Assembly: GCF_900100495.1 (NCBI RefSeq)
Contig: NZ_FNCT01000020.1
Location: 1-64,000, forward strand
DNA: 64,000 bases
Origin: Pseudomonas benzenivorans
GTDB taxonomy: Bacteria; Pseudomonadota; Gammaproteobacteria; Pseudomonadales; Pseudomonadaceae
Direction: 5' to 3'
Part shown: positions 20,013 through 28,064 of the stretch, piece after piece
Layout: the number at the start of each line of letters is the position of its first letter
How positions within the stretch are numbered: position 1 is the stretch's first letter
Notes under the pieces: model-generated
What the model was told of the DNA's origin: nothing
Database searches by the model: none
Seen by the model: only the letters and a program-made list of their open reading frames with translations
Made by a program: the position numbers and the translations under genes

Positions 20013-20935
20013 GCGATATCCAGCTATTTCGCCTGGGCGCCAATGGCTCCGCCTGCGAGCTGCCCGGCCGCGCGGTGGCGGTGGAAAAGCAGCTGCAGAG
20101 CCTGATCGAAGCGCAGATGGAGTGCTTTCTCGGCGTGCGTTTTCTCGCCAGCGAATACGCCACCGGCAAGACCCACAAGGGCCGGATCGACTCCCTGGGC
20201 CTGGACGAGAACGGCTGCCCGGTGATCGTCGAGTACAAGCGTCATAGCAACGAGAACGTGATCAATCAGGGGCTGTTCTACCTGGACTGGCTGCTCGACC
20301 ACCAGGCCGAGTTCCGCTGGCTGGTGATGGAAAAGCTCGGCAAGCAGGCTGCCGAGCAGATCGAATGGGGCGGCACCCGCCTGCTGTGCATCGCCGCCGA
20401 CTTCACCCGCTACGACCAGCATGCGGTGCAACTGATCCAGCGCAATATCGAGCTGATCCGCTACAAGCTGTTCGGCGCTGAGCTGTTGCTGCTGGAGCTG
20501 GTCAATTCGGTCAGCGTGGCCAGCACCGTGGCTTCGCCCAAGGAGGTCGAGGCCGAACCGGGCAAGCCGGCGCCCGCCAGCAAGGACAAGACCTGGCAGG
20601 AGCAACTGGCCCTGGCGCCGGCGGAGATCGTCGCGCTGTTCGAGCAGACCACCAGCTACCTGCATTCGCTCGGCGACGACGTGCAGGAAAAACCGCTGAA
20701 GCTCTACCTGGCCTTCCGCCGCCTGAAGAACTTCGCCAGCCTGGTGATCCAGCCCAAGCGCCTGCTGCTGTTTCTCAAGCTCGATCCCGACTCGGTGGAG
20801 CTGGTCGAAGGCTTCAGCCGCGATGTGCGCAACATCGGCCACTGGGGCACCGGCGACCTGGAACTGAGCCTGCGCACCCCGGCCGACCTGGAGCGCGCCA
20901 GGCACCTGATCGAACGCAGCTACCAGGAGAATTGA
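20009..20935 (+). CDS. PD-(D/E)XK nuclease-like protein with C-terminal DUF5655 domain
   Basis: A 308-aa protein coupled to hsdS by an ATGA overlap. The N-terminal half resembles NucS/DUF91-type PD-(D/E)XK domains. E35, D61 (in KGRIDSLGL), E75 and K77 (in PVIVEYKR) and Q87 (in VINQGLFY) form an apparently intact catalytic set. A charged linker (about 170-200) leads to a DUF5655 domain (about 200-308) with KNFASLVIQPKRLLLFLKL and RDVRNIGHWGTGDLEL. DUF5655 is found with restriction systems and in proteins annotated as predicted transport proteins; its role is unknown. In this operon a role in restriction or in guarding the system is plausible but not shown. Confidence 0.8.
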   Translation: MSDIQLFRLGANGSACELPGRAVAVEKQLQSLIEAQMECFLGVRFLASEYATGKTHKGRIDSLGLDENGCPVIVEYKRHSNENVINQGLFYLDWLLDHQAEFRWLVMEKLGKQAAEQIEWGGTRLLCIAADFTRYDQHAVQLIQRNIELIRYKLFGAELLLLELVNSVSVASTVASPKEVEAEPGKPAPASKDKTWQEQLALAPAEIVALFEQTTSYLHSLGDDVQEKPLKLYLAFRRLKNFASLVIQPKRLLLFLKLDPDSVELVEGFSRDVRNIGHWGTGDLELSLRTPADLERARHLIERSYQEN

Positions 20936-20942
20936 CCGTTCC

Positions 20943-21042
20943 CGTAGGGTGGGTTAGCGCAGCGTAACCCACCGATGCCGCGCATGCGGCGTGGTGCTGG
21001 CGGGTTACGCCGCCCTGCGGCTAACCCGCCCTACGGGGGCAC
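20943..21042. repeat. GTAGGGTGGGTTA-type palindromic repeat
   Basis: CGTAGGGTGGGTTAGCGCAG opens the element and CTAACCCGCCCTACGGG closes it as the inverse. Two further internal GTAACCC/GGGTTAC arms lie between. This is the main content of the gap between the DUF5655 gene and the toxin-antitoxin pair. A related core lies inside the element at 38255-38542. Confidence 0.8.
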
Positions 21043-21081
21043 AGGTTTGCGCGGGTTTGCCGGATAAACGCAATTGGCTCT

Positions 21082-21489
21082 ATGGTGAGCAGCATGAATA
21101 TCGATGCGTTAGTGGCCCATCTGCACGCCGGGCTGCCCAGCCTGCTGGCGGTCTACCTGTTCGGTAGCCAGGCCAGCGGCACGGCGGGGGCGGAGAGCGA
21201 CCTGGACCTGGCCGTGCTGGTCGCCGGCGAGGTGGAGCCGTTGCGGCTCTGGCAATTGTCCGGCGAATTGGCCGACATCGCCGGGGTACCGGTGGATCTG
21301 CTCGATCTGCGCGCCGCTTCCACGGTGATGCAGTACCAGATCATCACCAGCGGCCGGCGCCTGTGGGCGGCGGATGCCCAGGCGGCGCTGTTCGAGAGCT
21401 TCATCCTCAGCGAGAAAACCGCGCTGGATGGCGCACGGGCCGGCTTGCTGGCGGACATTCAACGGGAAGGACGGGTTTATGGTCGATGA
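21082..21489 (+). CDS. mntA: MntA-type nucleotidyltransferase antitoxin
   Basis: A 135-aa minimal nucleotidyltransferase. The signature GSQ-x(9)-DLD is intact (G28, S29, D40, D42), and a third acidic residue (D72 in VDLLDL) follows. In characterised MntA-HepT pairs the enzyme inactivates the HEPN toxin by transferring AMP groups to a tyrosine. An alternative ATG at 21094 has a slightly better ribosome-binding site (GGTGAG) and would remove four residues. The 3' end overlaps hepT by 11 nt. The pair sits between hsdS and hsdR with palindromic repeats on both sides. Confidence 0.88.
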   Translation: MVSSMNIDALVAHLHAGLPSLLAVYLFGSQASGTAGAESDLDLAVLVAGEVEPLRLWQLSGELADIAGVPVDLLDLRAASTVMQYQIITSGRRLWAADAQAALFESFILSEKTALDGARAGLLADIQREGRVYGR

Positions 21490-21901
21490 CGTGCTGATCA
21501 ACAAGGCCGCCAGCATCGAGCGCTGCGTGGCACGGGCGCGTGAGGAGTACGCCAAAGATCCGGCCAGTTTCGCCAGCGATTTCACCCGCCAGGACGCCGC
21601 CATCCTGAATATCCAGCGCGCCTGCGAGGCGGCCCTGGACATGGGCCAGCACCTGATCCGCCGCGAGCGCCTGGGCGTGCCGCAAAGCGCCCGCGATGTG
21701 TTCGAGTTGCTCGCGCAAGGTGGCTGGGTGGCTGCGCCGCTGGCGGCCGGGCTGAAGAACATGGTGGGTTTTCGCAATATCGCGGTGCATGAATACCAGG
21801 CGCTGCAACTGCCGATCACGGTGGCGATCATCACCCGGCACCTGGATGAGTTCCTGCAGTTCAGCGCAGCCATCCTGCGCCGCGATGCGGGGCAGCCGTA
21901 G
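21479..21901 (+). CDS. hepT: HepT-type HEPN ribonuclease toxin
   Basis: A 140-aa all-helical HEPN protein (DUF86). The catalytic and regulatory motif RX4HXY is complete: R99, H104 and Y106 in RNIAVHEY. In known systems R and H form the RNase active site, and the tyrosine is the residue AMPylated by MntA. The start ATG overlaps the mntA reading frame by 11 nt, so production is coupled. All key residues are intact, so the toxin should be functional if expressed. Confidence 0.9.
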   Translation: MVDDVLINKAASIERCVARAREEYAKDPASFASDFTRQDAAILNIQRACEAALDMGQHLIRRERLGVPQSARDVFELLAQGGWVAAPLAAGLKNMVGFRNIAVHEYQALQLPITVAIITRHLDEFLQFSAAILRRDAGQP

Positions 21902-22015
21902 ACAGAGTGGCTGACGCCGTTTAAAACGCCGCGCGGCTACCGCAGGACAAGCTATTCAATTGGCTATGTTTGCGTTAGCTGTTGCCGGGAGATCTTGACG
22001 AAGAGCACGGAACCT

Positions 22016-22080
22016 GTAGGAGCGGGCTTGCCCGCGATGCTTTTGTGTTACCCGGCTTTCGCGGGCAAGCCCGCTCCTAC
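22016..22080. repeat. REP pair forming a long inverted repeat
   Basis: GTAGGAGCGGGCTTGCCCGC and its reverse complement GCGGGCAAGCCCGCTCCTAC form a perfect 20-bp inverted repeat separated by 25 nt. It lies between hepT and hsdR and could terminate the upstream transcript, which would leave hsdR dependent on its own promoter. Confidence 0.88.
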
Positions 22081-22189
22081 AAAGGCCTACAGCTCGGCGC
22101 AACACCTAATGAGTACATAGCCATTCAATTTGCCACGTAGCCGATCCGGCTGGCTTCGTGGCCCGCAACCAGGACCGGGGAGTTACGGC

Positions 22190-25100
22190 ATGAGCCTGCA
22201 TAAGGAAGTGTCCTTCGAGAACGAGATCTGCGAACAGCTGGCCGCCAGCGGCTGGCTGTATGCCGAAGGCGCTGCGCAGGCCTATGACCGGGCGCGGGCA
22301 TTGTTCCCCGCCGACCTGCTCGACTGGATCAAGACCACCCAGGCACAGGCCTGGGAGGCGCTGGGCAAGAACCATGGCGCGGCGGCCGAGGCGGTGTTGC
22401 TCGAGCGCTTGCGCAAATCCCTGGACGAGCGCGGCACCCTCGACGTGCTGCGCCATGGCATCGAGCTGCTGGGCCTGCGCCAGCCCTTGCAACTGGCGCA
22501 GTTCAGGCCGGCGCTGAGCATGAACCCGCAACTCGGTGCCAGGTACGCCGCCAATCGCCTGCGCGTGGTGCGCCAGCTGCGTTATTCGCTGGCCTGCGAG
22601 AACTCCATCGACCTGGTGCTGCTGCTCAACGGCCTGCCGGTGGCGACCTGCGAGCTGAAGACCGACTTCACCCAGTCGGTGCAGGATGCCGTGGATCAGT
22701 ACCGCTTCGACCGCGAGCCCAGGCCCAAGGGCCGGCCGGAGCCGCTGCTGGGCTTTCCCGGCGGCGCGCTGGTGCACTTCGCCGTGAGCAACCGCGAAGT
22801 GCAGATGACCACCCGCCTGGAGGGTGCGGCGACACGCTTCCTGCCCTTCAACCAGGGCAACGACGGTGGCGCCGGCAACCCGCTCAACCCTGCCGGGCAT
22901 GCCACGGCCTACCTGTGGCAGCAGGTGTGGCAACGCGACAGTTGGCTGGAAATCATCGCCCGCTACCTGGTGGCGCAGAAGGACAAGAAGCAGCAGCTCA
23001 AGTCGATCATCTTCCCGCGTTACCACCAGCTCGACGCCACCCGCAAGCTGCTGGCCCAGGTGCTGGCGGAGGGGCCGGGCGGCAAGTTCCTGATCCAGCA
23101 TTCGGCCGGCTCCGGCAAGACCAATTCGATTGCCTGGGCCGCGCACTTCCTCGCCGATCTGCACGACGCCGAGCAACGCAAGCTGTTCCAGTCGGTGCTG
23201 GTGGTGTCCGACCGCACCGTGCTGGATGCGCAGTTGCAGGAGGCGATTTTCAGCTTCGAGCGCACCACCGGGGTGGTGGCCAGCATCACCGGCGAGTCGG
23301 CGAGCAAGAGCGGCGAGCTGGCCAAGGCCCTGGCCGGCGGCAAGAAGATCGTCGTCTGCACCATCCAGACTTTCCCCTTCGCCCTGAAAGCGGTGCAGGA
23401 ACTGGCGGCCACCGAGGGCAAACGTTTCGCGGTGATCGCCGACGAGGCGCATTCCTCGCAGACCGGCGAGGCGGCCTCCAAACTCAAGCAGGTGCTGTCC
23501 GTCGAAGAGCTGAAGGAGCTGGCCGATGGCGGCGAAGCCAGCACCGAGGACATCCTCGCCGCGCAGATGAGCGCGCGTTCGGCGGACAGCGGCATCACCT
23601 ACGTGGCCTTCACCGCCACGCCCAAGGCCAAGACCCTGGAGCTGTTCGGCCGGCGGCCGAACCCGCAGTTGCCGGCTTCCAGCGGCAACCTGCCGGCGCC
23701 GTTCCATGTGTATTCCATGCGCCAGGCCATCGAGGAGGGCTTCATCCTCGATGTGCTGCGCAACTACACCACCTACAAGACCGCCTTCAAGCTGGCGCAC
23801 AACGGCACGGCGCTGAGCGAGGCCGAGGTGGAACGCAGCCAGGCGCTGAAAGGCATCATGCGCTGGGTCAAGCTGCACCCCTACAACATCGTGCAGAAGG
23901 TGCAGGTGGTGATCGAGCACTTCCGCGAGAACGTGCAGCCGCTGCTGGAGGGCAAGGCCAAGGCGATGGTGGTGGTCTCCAGCCGGCAGGAGGCGGTGCG
24001 CTGGCAGCTGGCGATCGACCAGTACGTCAAGCGCCAGGGCTATCCGATCGGCACGCTGGTGGCGTTTTCCGGCGAGGTGAGCGACCTGGAGTCGGGCGCC
24101 GATCCCTTCAGGGAAAGCAGCCAGGTGCTGAACCCGAACCTGCGCGGCCGCGATATTCGCGAGGCCTTCGCCGGCGACGAATACCAGATCTTGCTGGTGG
24201 CCAATAAATTCCAGACCGGTTTCGACCAGCCGCTGCTCTGCGGCATGTATGTGGACAAGAAGCTCGGCGGCATCCAGGCGGTGCAGACCCTGTCGCGGCT
24301 GAACCGCGCCTACCCGAAGAAAGACACCACCTATGTGCTGGATTTCGTCAACCAGCCGGAGGAGATCCTCGAAGCCTTCAAGGCCTACTACAGCACCGCC
24401 GAGCTGGAGGACGTCACCGACCCGCATCTGGTCTACGACCTGCGCACCAAGCTGGACGGCGCCGGGCATTACGACCAGTTCGAGGTGGAGCGGGTGGTGG
24501 CGGTATTGCTCGACCCGGCGGCGCGGCAGAGTGAGTTGAGCGCGGCCCTGGAGCCGGTGGCCAACCGCCTGCTGGTGCGCTACCGACTGGCGCAGGAGGA
24601 TTGTCGTGCTGCCGAGGCGCGCGCTGACGGCGAGGCGGTGAAGGCGGCCAAGGATGAAATGGATGCGCTGGTGCTGTTCAAGCGCGACATGGGTTCCTTT
24701 CAGCGCCTGTATGCCTTCCTCTCGCAGATCTTCGATTACGGCAACAGCGATATCGAAAAGCGCCAGTTGTTCTTCAAGCACCTGCTGCCGCTGGTCGAGT
24801 TCGGCCGCGAGCGGGAAGGGGTGGACCTCTCCAGGCTGGAACTGGTGCGTTACAAGCTGAAGGACAAGGGCAGCCGCGACCTGCCGCTGGTGAATGGCGA
24901 GTACCCGAAGCTGGCACCGATGAGCGCGGCCGGCAGCGGCCAGGTGCAGGAGAAGGAAAAGCTCTACCTCAGCCAGATCGTCGAGAAGGTCAACGAGCTG
25001 TTCGGCGCCGATACCACCGATGGCGACAAGCTGTCCTGGCTCAACAGCCAGCGCGAGAAGCTGCTGGAGTCCGAGGTCCTGGCGCAGCAGGCGGCGAACA

Positions 25101-25297
25101 ACTCCAAGGAACAGTTCGCCAGTTCCCCCGACCTGACCCGGGTGTTCATCGACGCCCTGATCGACAGCCATTCGGCGCAGAGCAATTTGAGCCTGCAGGC
25201 GCTCAACTCCGAGCAGATCCAGCTCGAGGTGATCAACCTCCTGCTGGGGCCGGCACGGCTGTACGAGGCGCTGCGCGGGCGGGCCGAAGGGGTTTAG
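22190..25297 (+). CDS. hsdR: Type I restriction-modification endonuclease subunit HsdR
   Basis: A 1035-aa motor and nuclease subunit. The N-terminal PD-(D/E)XK nuclease shows D141 and E155-L-K157 (VATCELKTDF). Superfamily 2 helicase motifs follow: Walker A SAGSGKT (305-311), DEAH (418-421), motif III VAFTATPKAKT and a later QTLSRLNRAYP. The C-terminal helical region probably contacts HsdM. The ATG at 22190 follows CGGGGAG, about 6 nt away. It is complete and uninterrupted, so with hsdM and hsdS the restriction system appears intact, although hsdR is separated from hsdS by about 2.2 kb. Confidence 0.96.
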   Translation: MSLHKEVSFENEICEQLAASGWLYAEGAAQAYDRARALFPADLLDWIKTTQAQAWEALGKNHGAAAEAVLLERLRKSLDERGTLDVLRHGIELLGLRQPLQLAQFRPALSMNPQLGARYAANRLRVVRQLRYSLACENSIDLVLLLNGLPVATCELKTDFTQSVQDAVDQYRFDREPRPKGRPEPLLGFPGGALVHFAVSNREVQMTTRLEGAATRFLPFNQGNDGGAGNPLNPAGHATAYLWQQVWQRDSWLEIIARYLVAQKDKKQQLKSIIFPRYHQLDATRKLLAQVLAEGPGGKFLIQHSAGSGKTNSIAWAAHFLADLHDAEQRKLFQSVLVVSDRTVLDAQLQEAIFSFERTTGVVASITGESASKSGELAKALAGGKKIVVCTIQTFPFALKAVQELAATEGKRFAVIADEAHSSQTGEAASKLKQVLSVEELKELADGGEASTEDILAAQMSARSADSGITYVAFTATPKAKTLELFGRRPNPQLPASSGNLPAPFHVYSMRQAIEEGFILDVLRNYTTYKTAFKLAHNGTALSEAEVERSQALKGIMRWVKLHPYNIVQKVQVVIEHFRENVQPLLEGKAKAMVVVSSRQEAVRWQLAIDQYVKRQGYPIGTLVAFSGEVSDLESGADPFRESSQVLNPNLRGRDIREAFAGDEYQILLVANKFQTGFDQPLLCGMYVDKKLGGIQAVQTLSRLNRAYPKKDTTYVLDFVNQPEEILEAFKAYYSTAELEDVTDPHLVYDLRTKLDGAGHYDQFEVERVVAVLLDPAARQSELSAALEPVANRLLVRYRLAQEDCRAAEARADGEAVKAAKDEMDALVLFKRDMGSFQRLYAFLSQIFDYGNSDIEKRQLFFKHLLPLVEFGREREGVDLSRLELVRYKLKDKGSRDLPLVNGEYPKLAPMSAAGSGQVQEKEKLYLSQIVEKVNELFGADTTDGDKLSWLNSQREKLLESEVLAQQAANNSKEQFASSPDLTRVFIDALIDSHSAQSNLSLQALNSEQIQLEVINLLLGPARLYEALRGRAEGV

Positions 25298-25329
25298 CGC
25301 AAGGGATTTTCGTCAGCCTGTCCCGCCCG

Positions 25330-25408
25330 AGATTGCGTCCATATGCGGATGCAATCCGGGAAAGCCGCGAATGGCTGATGACGCTCCGCGGATTGCATCC
25401 GGGCTAGG
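25330..25408. repeat. CGGATGCAATCCGGG-type palindromic repeat
   Basis: CGGATGCAATCCGGG and its inverse GATTGCATCCGGGCTAG face each other. The same family recurs at 33398-33458, with single arms near 16172 and 58313. It fills the start of the 510-nt gap between hsdR and btuB; the rest of that gap holds the cobalamin riboswitch. Confidence 0.75.
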
Positions 25409-25464
25409 GGTACGGAAGTACGTTGACGCCTGCCCGTTCACTCTCTACCCTGCGCGGCTTGCAA

Positions 25465-25672
25465 CAGGTGCCCCCAGCCATGTGCTCGAGGGGTGAAACA
25501 GGGAAGTCGGTGCGTTCGGCGATTCACGCCAACAATTCCGACGCTGCCCCCGCAACGGTAGACGAGTCAAACCAAGCGCTAATCAAGCCACTGTGCGTTC
25601 GCATGGGAAGGTGCGTTTGGTCGCCCGCTGAGGTTTCAGCTGGCCGCTCGTAAGCCCGGAGACCGGCCTGTC
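25465..25672 (+). promoter_or_regulatory. Cobalamin (AdoCbl) riboswitch
   Basis: The hallmark elements occur in order: CAGGTGCCCCCAGCCATGTG with GGGGTGAAACAGGGAAGTCGG, the core GCTGCCCCCGCAACGGTA (25543-25560), a GGAAGGTGCG segment, and the B12 box AGCCCGGAGACCGGCCTG (25653-25670). It lies 135 nt before the btuB start, where adenosylcobalamin binding would be expected to shut off receptor synthesis. Exact boundaries are estimated. Confidence 0.92.
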
Positions 25673-25807
25673 GCAGTCCATGGCATCGCGGAGGGCGCTG
25701 TCTGGCGTGTGGGCTGCGCCGTCCCTGCAGTCCGTGCGTCCCTGGTTCTCCGTATGCCGTTCCCAGCCTGAGTCGCGCGGGTGAGCGCGACGGAGCATAC
25801 GACGAGA

Positions 25808-27679
25808 ATGAGCAAGTCCCTTCCGCGGCCGGTAGCGCTGGCGCTGTCCGCCATGGCCGCGATTTCCCCGGCGCACGCCGCCGAACGCACCGAATTGAAC
25901 GATAAGGTGGTGACCGCCACCCGCACCGCGCAGACCGCCGAGCAGAGCCTGGCGGCGGTGACGGTGTTCGACCGCGCGCAGATCGAGCAGAGCCAGGCCA
26001 AGTCCGTGCCCGAGCTGCTGAAGAAGGTGCCGGGCGTGTCCCTGGCCAACAACGGCGGGCCGGGCAAGAACACCGCGCTCTATATGCGCGGGAGCAACTC
26101 CAACCATGTGCTGGTGTTGATCGACGGCATCAAGGTCGGCTCGGTCAGCTCCGGCGGTGCGGCGTTGCAGGACCTGCCGCTGGAGCTGGTCGAGCGGATC
26201 GAGGTGGTGCGCGGGCCGCGTTCCAGCCTGTACGGCTCGGAGGCCATCGGCGGGGTGATCCAGATCTTCACCCGCAAGGGCGCAGGCGCAGGCGCCAAGC
26301 CGTTCTTCTCCGCCGGCTACGGCACCCACGACAGCTATAGCGGCAGCGCCGGGGTCGCCGGTGGGGACGGCAAGGGCTGGTACAGCCTGGGCCTCAGCGG
26401 CGCCGACAGCGACGGCATCAACGCCAAGGAGCAAGGCGCCAGCGGCTATGAAAGCGATGCCGACGGCTACCGCAACCTGTCCGCTGCGCTGAGCGGCGGT
26501 TACCGCTTCGACAACGGCCTGGAGCTGGACGCCAACCTGCTGCAAGCCAAGTCGCACAACGACTACGACCAGGTCAACCGCACCCGCCGCGCCGGCTTCC
26601 GTGCGCATGCCGATGGCGAGACCCAGGTGGTCGGCACGCGCGCGCGTTTCGCCCCGCTCGATCCCTGGCAGGTGACCTTGCAGGCCGGGCGCAGCGAGGA
26701 CAAGTCCGATGCGTTTCAGGACGGCGACTTCTTCTCGCGCTTCGACAGCCGCCGCGACAGCCTGAGCTGGCAGAACGACCTGAGCCTGGCGCCCGGCCAC
26801 ACCCTGAGCCTGGGCGCCGACTACCAGCGCGACGAGGTCAACGGCAGCACCGCCTATGCCGAGGACTCGCGCGACAACAGCGGCGCCTTCGCCCAGTACC
26901 TCGGCGAGCTCGGCCGGCATGACTGGCAGCTGTCGCTGCGGCGCGACGACAATCAGCAGTTCGGCCGGCACGACACCGGCAATCTCGGCTACGGCTATGC
27001 GTTGAACGACTGGCTGCGCGCGACCCTCAGCTACGGCACGGCGTTCAAGGCGCCGACCTTCAACCAGCTCTACTTCCCCGGCTTCGGCAACCCGGATCTC
27101 GATGCGGAAACCTCCACCAGCCTGGAAGCCGGCCTGGCCGGTCGGCATGGCTGGGGGCACTGGGCGCTGAATGCCTACCGCACCGAGATCGAGAACCTGA
27201 TCGCCAACGTGCGGGTCGACGGCAACCTCAGCGCCGCGGGCGTGGACGAGGCGCGCATTCGCGGCCTGGAGCTGGTGGTCGGCAGCCAGTTGCTCGGCTG
27301 GCAATGGAACGCCAACTACACGCTGATGGATGCCGAGAACCGCTCGCAGCGGGTCAGCAGCGGCGGCATCGCCTATTACGGCAAGGACCTCAACCGCCGG
27401 CCGTCGCAACTGTTCAACCTGGATCTCGACCGTGCTTTCGGCGCCTTCAGCGTCGGTGCCAGCCTGCATGCGCAGGACTCGGCCTACGACGACCTGGAGA
27501 ACCAGACTGAACTGGCCGGCTTCGCCACCCTCGACCTGCGTGGCGAGTATCGCCTGAGCCCCGAGTGGCGCCTGCAGACCCGCGTCGCCAACCTGCTGGA
27601 TGCCGATTACCAGACCGCCGAGGGCTTCAACCAGCCCGGCCAGGCGGTCTACCTGACGGTGCGTTATCAGGCGCTCTAG
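25808..27679 (+). CDS. btuB: TonB-dependent vitamin B12 receptor
   Basis: A 623-aa outer-membrane receptor. It has a signal peptide (about residues 1-25), a TonB-box-like stretch just after it (DKVVTATRTA), a plug domain (about 45-150 with LYMRGSNSNHVLVLIDGIKVG and RIEVVRGPRSSLYGSEAIGGVI), and a 22-strand-type barrel ending in an aromatic-poor terminus YLTVRYQAL. The upstream cobalamin riboswitch and the downstream cob genes identify B12 or a corrinoid as the ligand. A GTG at 25781 could add nine residues. The TAG stop is part of the CTAG end of a MITE. Confidence 0.93.
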   Translation: MSKSLPRPVALALSAMAAISPAHAAERTELNDKVVTATRTAQTAEQSLAAVTVFDRAQIEQSQAKSVPELLKKVPGVSLANNGGPGKNTALYMRGSNSNHVLVLIDGIKVGSVSSGGAALQDLPLELVERIEVVRGPRSSLYGSEAIGGVIQIFTRKGAGAGAKPFFSAGYGTHDSYSGSAGVAGGDGKGWYSLGLSGADSDGINAKEQGASGYESDADGYRNLSAALSGGYRFDNGLELDANLLQAKSHNDYDQVNRTRRAGFRAHADGETQVVGTRARFAPLDPWQVTLQAGRSEDKSDAFQDGDFFSRFDSRRDSLSWQNDLSLAPGHTLSLGADYQRDEVNGSTAYAEDSRDNSGAFAQYLGELGRHDWQLSLRRDDNQQFGRHDTGNLGYGYALNDWLRATLSYGTAFKAPTFNQLYFPGFGNPDLDAETSTSLEAGLAGRHGWGHWALNAYRTEIENLIANVRVDGNLSAAGVDEARIRGLELVVGSQLLGWQWNANYTLMDAENRSQRVSSGGIAYYGKDLNRRPSQLFNLDLDRAFGAFSVGASLHAQDSAYDDLENQTELAGFATLDLRGEYRLSPEWRLQTRVANLLDADYQTAEGFNQPGQAVYLTVRYQAL

Positions 27680-27821
27680 CAGGCCGTTGAAAAACTACCT
27701 ACGTTGCCGATACGGCGTTAAAAACAGGCTCAAAATGCTCATTTACAACCGTAAACTCCGCTTTTTCGCCTGTTTTTGCCTTGTCTCGGCTGCCTCGCCT
27801 ACGTTTTCAACGGCCCGCTAG
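27676..27821 (+). mobile_element. CTAG-ended MITE, full copy 1 (146 bp)
   Basis: It begins CTAGCAGGCCGTTGAAAAAC and ends with the inverse ACGTTTTCAACGGCCCGCTAG, giving terminal inverted repeats of about 20 bp bounded by CTAG on both sides. The interior has the markers TACGTTGCCGATACGGCGTT, CAAAATGCTCATTTACAAC and GTCTCGGCTGCCTCGCC. The last two also occur, in inverse orientation, in the copy at 52239-52404. It has no coding capacity. The left CTAG forms the btuB stop codon. Confidence 0.88.
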
Positions 27822-27899
27822 TGGCGCTGCAGTCGTGTTGCGGTGCGCACGGCCTAGGCGGCCCCGCGCACCCTGGTTGTTCAACCTGGAGATGAATGG

Positions 27900-28064
27900 A
27901 TGAACCTGTCGCTCCCCGTCCAACTGCTGCTCGGCATGGCCCTGGCGGCGCTGCTGCATGGCGGCGTCCGTTCCTGGACGGGAGCGTCGTCCTTGCGTGG
28001 GAGCGGCTTCAGCCGCGAGGCGCCTTTCGCGGCTAAAGCCGCTCCTACAAAGGTGTTGGCATGA
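27900..28064 (+). CDS. Small ORF (54 aa) fused to a REP sequence
   Basis: The frame starts MNLSLPVQLLLGMALAALLHG, a plausible membrane or signal segment, preceded by CTGGAGATGAATGG. After about residue 30 the frame runs through a REP pair (27997-28048), so residues such as GSGFSREAPFAAKAAP are translated repeat. The stop overlaps the cobB start (ATGA). I do not recognise a family. It may be the remnant of a membrane protein gene truncated by REP insertion, now serving as a translated leader of cobB. Confidence 0.4.
   Translation: MNLSLPVQLLLGMALAALLHGGVRSWTGASSLRGSGFSREAPFAAKAAPTKVLA
27997..28048. repeat. REP pair upstream of cobB
   Basis: GTGGGAGCGGCTTCAGCCGC and GCGGCTAAAGCCGCTCCTAC are inverted arms separated by 13 nt. 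It ends 12 nt before the cobB start and lies inside the small ORF. Confidence 0.85.

Noticed and set aside
20943-22080. Repeated palindromes considered as a CRISPR array
   Set aside because: The arms are inverted rather than direct, no regular spacers exist, and no cas genes are present.
22106-25171. A 1021-codon open frame antisense to hsdR
   Set aside because: It mirrors a clearly real hsdR with intact motifs, has no recognisable domain, and such long antisense frames are common in GC-rich DNA with strong third-position bias.
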